A DNA stretch of 16,089 nt from DASXRA01 sp036506155 (GTDB lineage: Bacteria > Actinomycetota > Actinomycetes > Mycobacteriales > Jatrophihabitantaceae), in contig DASXSF010000092.1 in assembly GCA_036506155.1 (NCBI GenBank), forward strand, positions 1 through 16,089, in the 5' to 3' direction. The position numbers and the translations under genes are program-made. Each line of letters begins with the position of its first letter. Position 1 is the first letter of the stretch. The notes below the pieces were generated by a model that was given only the letters and a program-made list of their open reading frames with translations, did not search any database and was not told where the DNA came from. This document shows positions 6,909 through 14,534 of the stretch, piece after piece.

Positions 6909-7735
6909 GTGAGGGGATCAACGCGTATGACGCGGTCGTCGAGCTGAACGACCATACGCACTGGGCGTTCGGCACGGGCTTCGACGACCCGCTGGCCGGG
7001 ATCGATACCTCCGTACCGCCGGGTACGGATACCGCCGAGCAATGCCTCGCGCTCGGCGACGACGCCCTGATCATGTCGCACCGCCTCGCCGAGTGGTGCA
7101 CCAACGCACCGGAGCTCGAGGACGAGGTTGCGCTGGCCAATCTCGCCCTCGACCTGCTCGGACAGGCAAGGTTATTGCTCAGTCGGGCTGCGCAATCGCG
7201 AGGCGAGGGCGAGACCGAGGACACGCTGGCCTACCTGCGCGGGGAGCACGAATTCCGCAACGTCCGCCTCGTCGAACTGCCCCGTGGGGACTTCGCGCAC
7301 GAGATCGCGCGCCTGCTGGTCTTTTCTACGTGGCGCCTTGGGGTGTTCGAGCGGCTCGTCGACGCCCCGGATCCCGTCCTCGCCGCAATCGCCGCCAAGG
7401 GCGTCAAGGAACTGACCTACCACCGCGAGTACGCCGCCGCGTGGACAGTGCGCCTCGGCGACGGCACCGACCTCTCGCACCGGCGTATGGCCGCCGCCCT
7501 GGAGGCGGTATGGCCCTATGTGGACGAGCTTTTCGACTCAGGCGCCGGGCGCGACGAGTTCGACGCGGTGATCCGCCAGGTGCTCGAAGCCGCGACCTTG
7601 CCGATTCCGAACGTCTCAGTGGCGGCGCGGGTGGCGGGCAGGGCGGGCCGCGACGGCGTGCACACCGAGGCAATGGGCTACCTGCTCGCCGAGATGCAGA
7701 GCGTGGTCCGCGCGCATCCGGGAGCGGCGTGGTGA
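6905..7735 (+). CDS. paaC: 1,2-phenylacetyl-CoA epoxidase, structural subunit C
   Basis: A 276-residue ferritin-like helical protein, the non-catalytic partner that forms the stable PaaAC core. The recognisable segments are LGDDALIMSHRLAEWC (50-65), LANLALDLLGQARLLL (78-92), KELTYHREYAAAW (168-180) and the C-terminal GRDGVHTEAMGYLLAEMQ (248-265), all characteristic of PaaC. It lacks the full iron-ligand set of PaaA, consistent with its structural role. It is slightly longer than the E. coli protein (248 residues), mainly through an N-terminal stretch of about 45 residues before LALGDDALI. The start is coupled to paaB by ATGA and the stop to paaD by GTGA. Confidence 0.95.
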   Translation: MSEGINAYDAVVELNDHTHWAFGTGFDDPLAGIDTSVPPGTDTAEQCLALGDDALIMSHRLAEWCTNAPELEDEVALANLALDLLGQARLLLSRAAQSRGEGETEDTLAYLRGEHEFRNVRLVELPRGDFAHEIARLLVFSTWRLGVFERLVDAPDPVLAAIAAKGVKELTYHREYAAAWTVRLGDGTDLSHRRMAAALEAVWPYVDELFDSGAGRDEFDAVIRQVLEAATLPIPNVSVAARVAGRAGRDGVHTEAMGYLLAEMQSVVRAHPGAAW

Positions 7736-8271
7736 GCGAGCATCGCATTGCGGGCGTCGGGCCCGCTGGCGGCTCGCGCGGTGCGAGCGGCAGCATAGTG
7801 AGCGCGCGCGACGTGGCAGCCACCGTGGTGGACCCCGAGCTGCCGATGCTCACGATTGCCGAGCTGGGCATCCTGCGCGGCGTGCAGGAGGACGGCGAGC
7901 ATGTCACCGTCGAGATCACCCCGACCTACTCGGGATGTCCGGCGATGGCTGCCATCCGTGCGGACGTCTCAGCCAGGCTGCACGACGCCGGCTTCCCCGA
8001 CGTGTGCGTGCGGACCGTGCTGTACCCGCCGTGGACGACCGACTGGATCACCGCCGATGGCAGGCGCAAACTCGAAGAGCACGGCATCGCCCCGCCCGGG
8101 AAGGCGGGCCGCGCGGTACCGCTACTGCTGGGCCGTCGCGATACGGTGCCCTGCCCGCGTTGCGGATCGCCCAACACTGTCGAGATGTCCCGTTTCGGCC
8201 CCACTCCCTGCACAGCGCTTTTCAGGTGCACCGCCTGCGCCGAACCGTTCGAGCACGTCAAGGCGATCTGA
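7732..8271 (+). CDS. paaD: Phenylacetyl-CoA epoxidase maturation protein PaaD (DUF59/MIP18 type)
   Basis: A 179-residue protein with an N-terminal MIP18/DUF59 domain (about residues 25-110: VVDPELPMLTIAELGILRGV and TPTYSGCPAM with the conserved Cys69) and a C-terminal Cys-rich tail. The tail holds CPRC (141-144), Cys160 in FGPTPCTALF, and CTAC (166-169), probably binding a metal or Fe-S cluster. PaaD is required for epoxidase activity and is thought to assist Fe-S assembly on PaaE. The chosen GTG at 7732 overlaps the paaC stop as GTGA, matching all other junctions here. It adds about 22 residues of Gly/Ser/Ala-rich sequence before the domain. A second in-frame GTG at 7798 would start right at the domain and is an alternative. 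Confidence 0.92.
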   Translation: MSEHRIAGVGPAGGSRGASGSIVSARDVAATVVDPELPMLTIAELGILRGVQEDGEHVTVEITPTYSGCPAMAAIRADVSARLHDAGFPDVCVRTVLYPPWTTDWITADGRRKLEEHGIAPPGKAGRAVPLLLGRRDTVPCPRCGSPNTVEMSRFGPTPCTALFRCTACAEPFEHVKAI

Positions 8272-9318
8272 GTGGTCACGTTCCAGAAGCTGCGAGTGGC
8301 GGCCGTCGACGAGCTATGCGCCGACGCCGTGGCCATCACGTTTGAAGCGCCGCACGACTTCACGTTCCGGCCCGGCCAGTCCCTGACCATCCGGCGGATG
8401 ATCGACGGCAGCGAGGCGCGCCGCTCGTACTCGATCTGCGCGGCCGCCGGCGAGCAGCCACGTATCGGGGTACGCGAGGTCGCCGGTGGGGCGCTCTCAC
8501 GCTGGCTGGTGCACGACGTGAAGCCGGGCGACGTGATCGAGGCGTTGCCTCCGTCCGGCCGATTCTGTCCCACCCTGGACGAGCCCGCGCACCACGTGCT
8601 GATCGCCGCAGGTTCCGGCGTCACGCCGGTGCTGTCGATCGCCGCCTCGGTCCTGCGATGCCAGCCGGCCGGACGCGTGACCCTGCTGTACGGCAACCGC
8701 CGCTCCGACACGGTGATGTTCGCCGACGAGCTGGCCGACCTGAAGGACCGCTACCCCGCCCGGATCGAGCTGATCCATGTGCTCTCCCGCGAGGCGCGCG
8801 ACGTCGAACTGTTCACGGGGCGGCTCGACGCGGCCAAGCTGCGCACCCTGCTGCCGCTCCTCTGCGACCCGGTCGCGGTCGGCCACTGGTGGCTGTGCGG
8901 TCCGTACGGCATGGTCTGCGACGCCGAGCAGGTGCTGGGCGAGCTCGGCGTCGCGCCGTCCAGGATCCATCGCGAGCTCTTCTACGTCGAGGACGTCGCC
9001 CCGCCGCCGGCCACCCATGCCGATGTGGCGCCGCAGGGGCCGGCGAGCCGGGTCACGGTCGTTCTCGACGGGCGCGCGACCACGGTGGCACTGCCACGCA
9101 CGTCCACCATCTTGGAAGGCGCGCAGCCGGTGCGGCCAGACCTACCGTTCGCCTGCAAAGGTGGGGTTTGCGGAACATGCCGGGCCCGCGTCACCCTGGG
9201 CGAAGTGCACATGCGCCGCAATTTCGCCCTCGACGTCAACGAGACCGACGACGGCTTCGTACTCACGTGCCAGTCGACGCCCGTCAGCGACGAAGTCGTC
9301 GTGGACTACGACACCTGA
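8272..9318 (+). CDS. paaE: Phenylacetyl-CoA epoxidase reductase subunit E
   Basis: A 348-residue NADPH-dependent reductase that feeds electrons to the PaaA diiron centre. The order is a ferredoxin-NADP reductase module, then a plant-type ferredoxin. FAD binding is marked by RRSYSIC (50-56), the NADPH site by GSGVTP (114-119) and CGPYGM (209-214), and the 2Fe-2S cluster by Cys295, Cys300 and Cys303 in CKGGVCGTC plus Cys333 in LTCQSTP. MRRNFALD (314-321) is a PaaE-type segment. The GTG at 8272 follows the paaD TGA with no gap. Only a weak AAGGCG is upstream, so re-initiation from paaD is likely. This is the last gene of the rightward operon. Confidence 0.95.
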   Translation: MVTFQKLRVAAVDELCADAVAITFEAPHDFTFRPGQSLTIRRMIDGSEARRSYSICAAAGEQPRIGVREVAGGALSRWLVHDVKPGDVIEALPPSGRFCPTLDEPAHHVLIAAGSGVTPVLSIAASVLRCQPAGRVTLLYGNRRSDTVMFADELADLKDRYPARIELIHVLSREARDVELFTGRLDAAKLRTLLPLLCDPVAVGHWWLCGPYGMVCDAEQVLGELGVAPSRIHRELFYVEDVAPPPATHADVAPQGPASRVTVVLDGRATTVALPRTSTILEGAQPVRPDLPFACKGGVCGTCRARVTLGEVHMRRNFALDVNETDDGFVLTCQSTPVSDEVVVDYDT

Positions 9319-9320
9319 TC

Positions 9321-9349
9321 TGGAATACCGCGGGGGCATGCGGTAGTTT
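9321..9349 (+). promoter_or_regulatory. Candidate promoter of the yceI-type gene
   Basis: TAGTTT (9344-9349) fits the actinobacterial TAnnnT -10 pattern. TGGAAT (9321-9326) lies exactly 17 bases upstream but matches the -35 consensus in only three positions. Transcription would begin near 9356, inside the dyad at 9354-9366, leaving a leader of about 36 bases with a strong ribosome binding site. It is supported mainly by spacing and by its place between paaE and an independently translated gene. Confidence 0.3.
9326..9345 (+). terminator. Small hairpin after paaE, possible weak terminator
   Basis: TACCGC (9326-9331) pairs with GCGGTA (9340-9345) around an 8-base G-rich loop, starting 8 bases after the paaE stop, and is followed by GTTTCGCT. 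The stem is short and the T-run poor, so termination would be incomplete. The right arm also overlaps the candidate -10 box of the next gene. It could be chance. Confidence 0.25.
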
Positions 9350-9353
9350 CGCT

Positions 9354-9366
9354 CTCAACCGTTGAG
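9354..9366. promoter_or_regulatory. Perfect 13-bp dyad, candidate operator upstream of the yceI-type gene
   Basis: CTCAAC (9354-9359) and GTTGAG (9361-9366) form a perfect inverted repeat around a single C. It falls on the predicted transcription start, where a repressor would block initiation. TTGA/TCAA dyads of this size are typical of MarR-family and some redox-responsive regulators, but no such regulator is encoded in the window. With only a 1-base centre it cannot form an RNA hairpin, so a DNA-binding role is more likely than termination. Confidence 0.4.
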
Positions 9367-9391
9367 GTTCATCGACCATAGGAGGCCCCCA

Positions 9392-9952
9392 ATGACTGTT
9401 GTCGCGATCCCCGGATACGTCGCGGGAACGTGGACGCTCGACCCGGCGCACACCGAGATCGGTTTCTCGGTGCGGCACATGATGGTGTCGAAGGTGCGCG
9501 GCAAGTTCGACAAGTTCACCGGAACGATCACCACCGCGACCAACCCGCTGGAGTCGCACGCCGAGGCCGAGATCGACCTCGGCTCCATCAATACCGGCAA
9601 TGACCAGCGTGACGCCCATCTGCGCAGCAACGACTTCTTCGACGCCGACACGCACACGAACATGACGTTCCGCTCCACCGGCATCCGCCCGGACGACGAG
9701 AACTTCCTGGTCGACGGCGAGCTGACCATCCGCGGCGTCACAAAGCCGGTCACGCTCACCGTCGAGCTGGGCGGCATCCACGCTGACCCGTACGGCGGCA
9801 CCCGGCTGGGTCTGACCGCGACCGGTGTCATCAACCGGCACGACTTCGGCGTGAGCTGGAACGCCGCCATCGAGGGCGGCGGCGTGGTCGTCGCCGACAA
9901 GGTCACGATCACCATCGAGGCCGAGGCGACGCTCGACCAGCCGGCCGCCTAG
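9392..9952 (+). CDS. YceI-family lipocalin-like protein
   Basis: A 186-residue YceI-domain protein. Recognisable segments are TWTLDPAHTEIGFSVRHMMVSKVRGKF (about 14-40), LGSINTGNDQRDAHLRSNDFFD (63-84), FLVDGELTIRGVTKPV (104-119) and GVINRHDFGVSWN (145-157), which cover the entire domain. The fold is an extended beta-barrel that binds isoprenoid or other amphiphilic molecules, but the ligand and role of the cytoplasmic actinobacterial members are unclear. No signal peptide is present, so it should be cytosolic. The ATG at 9392 has an AGGAGG ribosome binding site 6 bases upstream, which beats an in-frame TTG at 9362 that lies inside the dyad. It has its own candidate promoter and operator, so it is probably not part of the paa operon despite its direction. 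Confidence 0.92.
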   Translation: MTVVAIPGYVAGTWTLDPAHTEIGFSVRHMMVSKVRGKFDKFTGTITTATNPLESHAEAEIDLGSINTGNDQRDAHLRSNDFFDADTHTNMTFRSTGIRPDDENFLVDGELTIRGVTKPVTLTVELGGIHADPYGGTRLGLTATGVINRHDFGVSWNAAIEGGGVVVADKVTITIEAEATLDQPAA

Positions 9953-9971
9953 AACGGTCCCCCAGCACGGC

Positions 9972-10018
9972 GTGATCTTGGACTTCTGGTCGCTATTCGA
10001 CCAGAAGTCCAAGATCAC
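9972..10018. repeat. Perfect 21-bp hairpin between convergent genes, possible bidirectional terminator or dispersed palindrome
   Basis: A 21-base arm beginning GTGATCTTGGACTTC (9972-9992) is followed by a 5-base loop CTATT and the exact reverse complement (9998-10018). It lies 19 bases after the yceI-type stop and 37 bases before the stop of the convergent beta-propeller gene, so it can serve transcripts from either side. No T-run follows on either strand. The stem is less GC-rich than its surroundings and far longer than an ordinary terminator requires, which points to a mobile or dispersed intergenic palindrome. Only one copy is in this window. Confidence 0.75.
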
Positions 10019-10055
10019 AACGGAAGAACCCAGCCGAGAGACACGATCCGGCGGC

Positions 10056-11912
10056 CTAGAACGCTATCCATGCCTCCGTGGTGAGTGATCCCAGATCGCT
10101 CACCATGAGGCCGGAGTCCCAGAGGGTCCACAGCTCGTCGCCGACCACCATCGCCCGGGTGATGCCGACCGGACCGACGGCGCCCGGTTGGGTGATCGTC
10201 CCGGCCACGGAGATGCCCGACGCGCCGACCGTGAGCACCAGCGCCGACTGGGTGTAGCTGCCGCTGGTCCAGGAGTTGACGGGTAGCACGGCGGTGCCCG
10301 TCGTCGGCCAGTACAGGAAGGCGTGCGGATCGAACTCCGCCGCCGAGTGGAAGTCGGTCTTGATCAGCTGCGCCAGCCGGCGCGGATGTGCCGGGTCTTG
10401 CACATCGAAGAGCGCGACCTGGAGGCCGACCGTGCGGCCTTCGTTTGTCGCCTCTTGGCCGACACCGATCAGTTGGCCGTCCGCGGCGGGGGCGAGGTAG
10501 GACGAGTAGCCGGTGAGCTCGAGCTCTCCCGTCACCCGTGGCCTGGTCGGATCGCGCAGGTCGAGCGTGTAGAGCGGGTCCACCTGCCGGAACGTCACGA
10601 CGTACCCGACCGGACCGATGAAACGAACCGCATAGATGCGCTGTCCCTTACCGAGCCCGCCGACCGAGCCCACCCGGGTGAGCGTCTCGGCGCGCAGTTC
10701 GTACACCGCGCTCTCGGTCGCGGCCTCGCCGCTCGTGGTAGCCACGCGTAGGTAGCCGTCGTAGTCGGAGAGCGCGTATTGGTTCAGCAGCCGGCCCGGT
10801 ACCGAACCGGACGCGACATAGCGTGGCGGGCCCGACCCGGTGATGTCGAAGCGGTGGATGTCGGTCTGCTGCGGCGGCAGCTGCGGCATGAGCGGCACAC
10901 CGGGCATCGGCTCGGCGCCACCACCCAGCGTCTGCGGCACCGCGATCGGGACGGCGTAGAACCAGTACGGGTTGCTCGCCACGTACAGGCTTCCCGTCGT
11001 GCCGTAGACGGTGTCGCCATCAGCGGCCAGGCTGATCGGCGCGATGTCGCCGAGGTGCCCGGGCAGGTCGATGCTGTAAATGGTCAGCATCGACGTGCCG
11101 GTGTAGTCGCGCGGGTGACTCACGCGGGCGCAGTCCACCGTCCGCTGCGAGGCGACGCCGCCCTCGGTGACCCGGTAGCTGGGCAACCATGCGGATAGCG
11201 GCGCTCCCAGCACGGCGGAGCTCATGGCACTGTTTGTGCCCGGAAGCGGCTCGATGCGGGGCTGGCTGCGCGCGACCAGGCGCACCATCGAGCCGACCAT
11301 GCGGGCGTCCACGTATGAGCCGCTGATCGCCATCGTGCCGAGCACCCTCGGCGTGCTGAGATCGACCAGCACGAGCTGACTGGCCGGCAACGACGGCATC
11401 GGCCCCATGCCTCCGTCGCCGGCGGCAGGGTCGATCACCAGCGCACGGTCGCCGCTGATCACCAGGTTCGCCGGCGACCACGCGTCCGAATTGCGGGGCA
11501 GCTGCACACGTCCCGTGATCCGCCGGGTGGCCGTGTCGACGACGTACAACGCGCCGCGCGAAACGGTAACCACCCGCCGCCCGTCGGTCTTCACCACGTC
11601 CGGCTCGTCGACGCCCGGCTCGTGCACGGTGGTCGTCGAGTGCTGTGGTGCCGTTGGAGCGGCGGCAGCGGCGGAGCTCTCCGGTACCGCAACCCCACCG
11701 GCAGCATTCAGCACGCGGTAGCCGAGCTGGTCAGCGTGGGCCGCAGCGTGCTGCCGCAGCTGCGAGAGCAAGTCCGCGCAGCCGGTGTACGCGACGAGCC
11801 GCACGCCTCCGCCCACTCGCGTGGGCGCCTTCTCCCTGCCCAGCGACACCGCCAGAGCCACCAGCGTGCCGGTCACCACGAGGAACGTCGCTATCCGCAG
11901 CCAGATCCGCAT
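10056..11912 (-). CDS. Membrane-anchored or secreted beta-propeller-domain protein of unknown function
   Basis: A 618-residue protein. Residues 1-25 (RIWLRIATFLVVTGTLVAL region) form one hydrophobic segment, acting as an uncleaved anchor or signal peptide; no lipobox cysteine follows directly. After a linker rich in Ala, Pro and Thr comes GVDEPDVVKTDGRRVVTV (about 100-117), the entry motif of the secreted C-terminal beta-propeller family. Repeated blade-like units fill the rest, including LYVVDTATRRITGRVQLP, DGYLRVATT, GKGQRIYAVRFIGPVGYVVTF and YTLDLRDPTRPRVTGELE. The molecular role is unknown. The ATG at 11912, with AGGA just upstream, is preferred over an in-frame GTG at 11987, which lacks a ribosome binding site and sits in the loop of a hairpin. 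It follows the ABC transporter genes on the same strand, but the hairpin suggests separate transcription. Confidence 0.82.
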   Translation of the reverse strand: MRIWLRIATFLVVTGTLVALAVSLGREKAPTRVGGGVRLVAYTGCADLLSQLRQHAAAHADQLGYRVLNAAGGVAVPESSAAAAAPTAPQHSTTTVHEPGVDEPDVVKTDGRRVVTVSRGALYVVDTATRRITGRVQLPRNSDAWSPANLVISGDRALVIDPAAGDGGMGPMPSLPASQLVLVDLSTPRVLGTMAISGSYVDARMVGSMVRLVARSQPRIEPLPGTNSAMSSAVLGAPLSAWLPSYRVTEGGVASQRTVDCARVSHPRDYTGTSMLTIYSIDLPGHLGDIAPISLAADGDTVYGTTGSLYVASNPYWFYAVPIAVPQTLGGGAEPMPGVPLMPQLPPQQTDIHRFDITGSGPPRYVASGSVPGRLLNQYALSDYDGYLRVATTSGEAATESAVYELRAETLTRVGSVGGLGKGQRIYAVRFIGPVGYVVTFRQVDPLYTLDLRDPTRPRVTGELELTGYSSYLAPAADGQLIGVGQEATNEGRTVGLQVALFDVQDPAHPRRLAQLIKTDFHSAAEFDPHAFLYWPTTGTAVLPVNSWTSGSYTQSALVLTVGASGISVAGTITQPGAVGPVGITRAMVVGDELWTLWDSGLMVSDLGSLTTEAWIAF

Positions 11913-11971
11913 GCTTCCTGAACGACGCAAGCATTGCCCCGCGTTGTCTGCGGTGAGCGCTCGCGCGAACA

Positions 11972-11997
11972 GCCCGGCCGCCGCCACGCGGCCGGGC
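11972..11997 (-). terminator. GC-rich hairpin after the ABC transporter operon
   Basis: GCCCGGCCGC (11972-11981) pairs perfectly with GCGGCCGGGC (11988-11997) around the loop CGCCAC. It lies 26 bases past the permease stop in the direction of transcription. The downstream minus-strand tail is TGTTCGCG, without a real T-run, a common form in high-GC actinobacteria. It probably ends or attenuates the ABC transcript before the beta-propeller gene. The rest of 11913-12023 shows no clear promoter. Confidence 0.5.
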
Positions 11998-12023
11998 CGA
12001 AGGCGCAGGGCGGATCGGCTTGT

Positions 12024-14534
12024 CTAGTCCCTGATCCCGATGGCCTCGACCGGGTTGACCCGCAGCAGCCGGCGCACCGGCAGCAGTGTGGCGAGCCACC
12101 CCAGCAGCACCGTGCCGCCGATGACACTGGCCCACCCGGTCAGCGGGATGTACGGCGTAGCCGTCCCGGTCGTGGCTCGCACCATGGGCAGCAGCGTGGC
12201 GGCCGCGACGGCACCGCCGACGGCGAGCCCGACGGTCAGCAGCAGCGCCTGCTCGGCACGCACCATGCGCAGGATCTGGGCCCGGGTGGTGCCGGCCAGG
12301 CGCAGCGACGCCAGCTCGCGACGACGGCCCATTGCTGCCATTGCCAGCGTGTTCACCGCGGCAATCGCCGCGTAGCCGAGCAGCACGCCGACGATGACTT
12401 GGTTCGCCCAGGCGTTCTGCGCCAGCTCCTTGTCGAGCGCCGCCTGATAGTTCGCGCGATCGACGACGCTGGCTCCTGGGGCAACCCGGTCGAGTACCCG
12501 CACGAGAGCGGTCCGAGCCGACGGGTCGGCGCTGACGAACGCCAGCGACGTGAGCCCTGAGGCGTGCGCAGCGAGAACCTGTGCCGGCAGGGTCACCGCC
12601 GCGAATCCGAGGCCGCGGGAGTACACGGCGACCACGCGCAGCACGGCTGGCGTGCCGTCCGGGTACCAGGCGCGGAACTCGCCGCCCACATGCGCGTGCA
12701 CCGTCTCGGCGGTCAGCCGGTCGAGCGCGACCGTGCCGGGCCGCAAGTCGGCAAGGCTGCCCGACGTGACGCCCAGGTCGAACGTCGCGTCGGAGCCCTC
12801 GATCCCTTGCGCGGTGTACTGGGTATCGCCTTCGCTCCGGTCGAGCATGACGCCGCGCACGATGCCGGTCACGGCATGGACGCCGGCGACGTCGCGCAGC
12901 GCCTCCACGCTCCCAGCCGGCAGGGCCGGGCCGGTGAGGACATAGTCGGCGCGCAGCCCGGCGTGGCTCTGTTCGGCAGTGCGGTGGGCGATGGACGTCT
13001 GGACGAACCACATCGAGCCGCCGAGTCCCACCGCGAGCACCACTGAGCTGAGCACCGGCGCAAGCCGGCGCGCGGAGGCCGCGGCGTTGGCGGCGGCGAG
13101 CCGGCCGGTGACGCCGAAGGCGCGCATGCCGGCACCGGCGAGCGCTGCGGCGAAGCGGTTCAGCCACGGGGCGATCAGCCAGACGGCGGTGACGAGCGTG
13201 GCCACGACGCCGACCGCCACGCCGGCACCTTGATCACCGCGCAGCCGCTCGGCGGTGATCGCCAGCGCAACGCCTCCGGCCACGGTGGCGAGGCCGAGCA
13301 GCAGTCGCAGCCAGCCGCCCCGGCGCCGCTCGACCGACGACTCGACGAGCGCCTCAGTGGGCCGGATGCGGCTCGCCCGAAGGCTCGCGACCCATGCGGC
13401 CACGACCGCGATGAGCAGCGTGGTTGCCGCGGCGACGAGCGGTGGCAGCCACGACACGTGCACGGTGAAGTCGCCCGGGGTCATGCCGCGGTGCACGAAC
13501 TGATCGCGCAGCCACCACACGCCGGCAAAGCCGCCCCAGACGCCGCTCGCGCCGGCCAGGACGGCCAGCACCGCGGCCTCGCGCACCACCATGCGCCGCA
13601 CCTGCCGCGGCGTCGCACCGATGGCACGCAGCAGCGCGATGTCGCGGTGCCGCTGTTGCACGGACAGGCCCACGGTGCCTGCGATGACCAGGGCCGCGAT
13701 GAACAGCGTGCACCCGCCGAACACGCTCGGTAGCGCGATGGCCAGCGCCCGGCCCTGCGCAACGTCGGGCGTCTCGACCATGCCGCGCACCGCGCCGGCG
13801 TACACACGGGGAAACGCACCGTCGGCGTCGCCGGCCGGGTGCGGCAGTACCCCATCGACGGCGTGCGCGAGCGCCGCGGTCGAGACGCCGGATGCGGCGA
13901 TCACCCCGATGACATCAGCGCTTCCCCCCGGCGGCTTGGCCACGAACACGGTCGGGTCGGCGGGCGGTGGGCCCACCGTCGAAGCAATACCGCTCACCGT
14001 GACCGCCCGGATCCCGCTCGGCAGCAGCAGCCGCACGACGGTTCCTTGACGCGCCCCCAGACGCGCCGCCGTGCCGGCGTCCAGCACCGCCTGGCCGGCG
14101 CCGGGGGCGACGCCGGATCGCAGCGTGAACGGTGCCAGCACCGCCGACGCCCACGGATGCACCTGCGCGGCCACCCCGGACGTCCCGCGCGCGGGCAGCA
14201 CCTGCGCCGGCGTCGCGGAGTCGGCGACCGCCGTGCGCACACCCGGCAGCGCCGCCACCTGCGGCAGCAGCGCGGCATCGAGGTGCCCGCGCGACGGCAG
14301 CGCGAAGTGGTTGACCTCACGGTCCCCGCCGTTGCCGTCGACTATGCGCAGGTCAGCTGCGGCGACGAGCAGCGTCGAGGCTGCGTACCTCTGGGCGGTG
14401 CCGTGATAGCGAATTCCGGACTCGAGCAGTACACCGCACGCCGTGACGACGCCGACGCCCAGCCACAGGGCGATGAAGGTCGCGAGCACGCTGGTCGGCC
14501 GCTGCCGCAACATCCGCAACGCGAGTGTCACCAT
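12024..14534 (-). CDS. FtsX-type ABC transporter permease (MacB/LolCE-like, duplicated domain)
   Basis: An 836-residue integral membrane protein with about ten membrane segments: one at 16-37, three around 270-292, 318-341 and 364-384, two central ones near 408-427 and 438-456, then 492-511, 713-734, 763-784 and 801-820. This is the classic 4+2+4 layout of a duplicated FtsX permease. Large extracellular domains follow TM1 (about 40-265) and TM7 (about 515-710). The conserved cytoplasmic coupling segments are RHRDIALLRAIGATPRQVRR (295-314) and RRRELASLRLAGTTRAQILR (737-756), and both halves end in an (R/N)PxEA motif. Such mechanotransmission permeases move lipids, peptides or drugs, or act on cell-wall enzymes; the substrate here is unknown. 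The start overlaps the ATPase stop by 7 bases, so they form one transporter. Confidence 0.93.
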   Translation of the reverse strand: MVTLALRMLRQRPTSVLATFIALWLGVGVVTACGVLLESGIRYHGTAQRYAASTLLVAAADLRIVDGNGGDREVNHFALPSRGHLDAALLPQVAALPGVRTAVADSATPAQVLPARGTSGVAAQVHPWASAVLAPFTLRSGVAPGAGQAVLDAGTAARLGARQGTVVRLLLPSGIRAVTVSGIASTVGPPPADPTVFVAKPPGGSADVIGVIAASGVSTAALAHAVDGVLPHPAGDADGAFPRVYAGAVRGMVETPDVAQGRALAIALPSVFGGCTLFIAALVIAGTVGLSVQQRHRDIALLRAIGATPRQVRRMVVREAAVLAVLAGASGVWGGFAGVWWLRDQFVHRGMTPGDFTVHVSWLPPLVAAATTLLIAVVAAWVASLRASRIRPTEALVESSVERRRGGWLRLLLGLATVAGGVALAITAERLRGDQGAGVAVGVVATLVTAVWLIAPWLNRFAAALAGAGMRAFGVTGRLAAANAAASARRLAPVLSSVVLAVGLGGSMWFVQTSIAHRTAEQSHAGLRADYVLTGPALPAGSVEALRDVAGVHAVTGIVRGVMLDRSEGDTQYTAQGIEGSDATFDLGVTSGSLADLRPGTVALDRLTAETVHAHVGGEFRAWYPDGTPAVLRVVAVYSRGLGFAAVTLPAQVLAAHASGLTSLAFVSADPSARTALVRVLDRVAPGASVVDRANYQAALDKELAQNAWANQVIVGVLLGYAAIAAVNTLAMAAMGRRRELASLRLAGTTRAQILRMVRAEQALLLTVGLAVGGAVAAATLLPMVRATTGTATPYIPLTGWASVIGGTVLLGWLATLLPVRRLLRVNPVEAIGIRD

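Noticed and set aside
7042..7731. Long open frame upstream of and in frame with paaD
   Set aside because: It lies within paaC in another frame and has Arg/Pro/Gly-rich content; only the part from GTG 7732 (or 7798) matches PaaD.
11731..13167. 478-codon minus-strand frame overlapping the permease and the propeller gene
   Set aside because: Arginine- and alanine-rich shadow of the permease frame, which has clear FtsX motifs and membrane segments.
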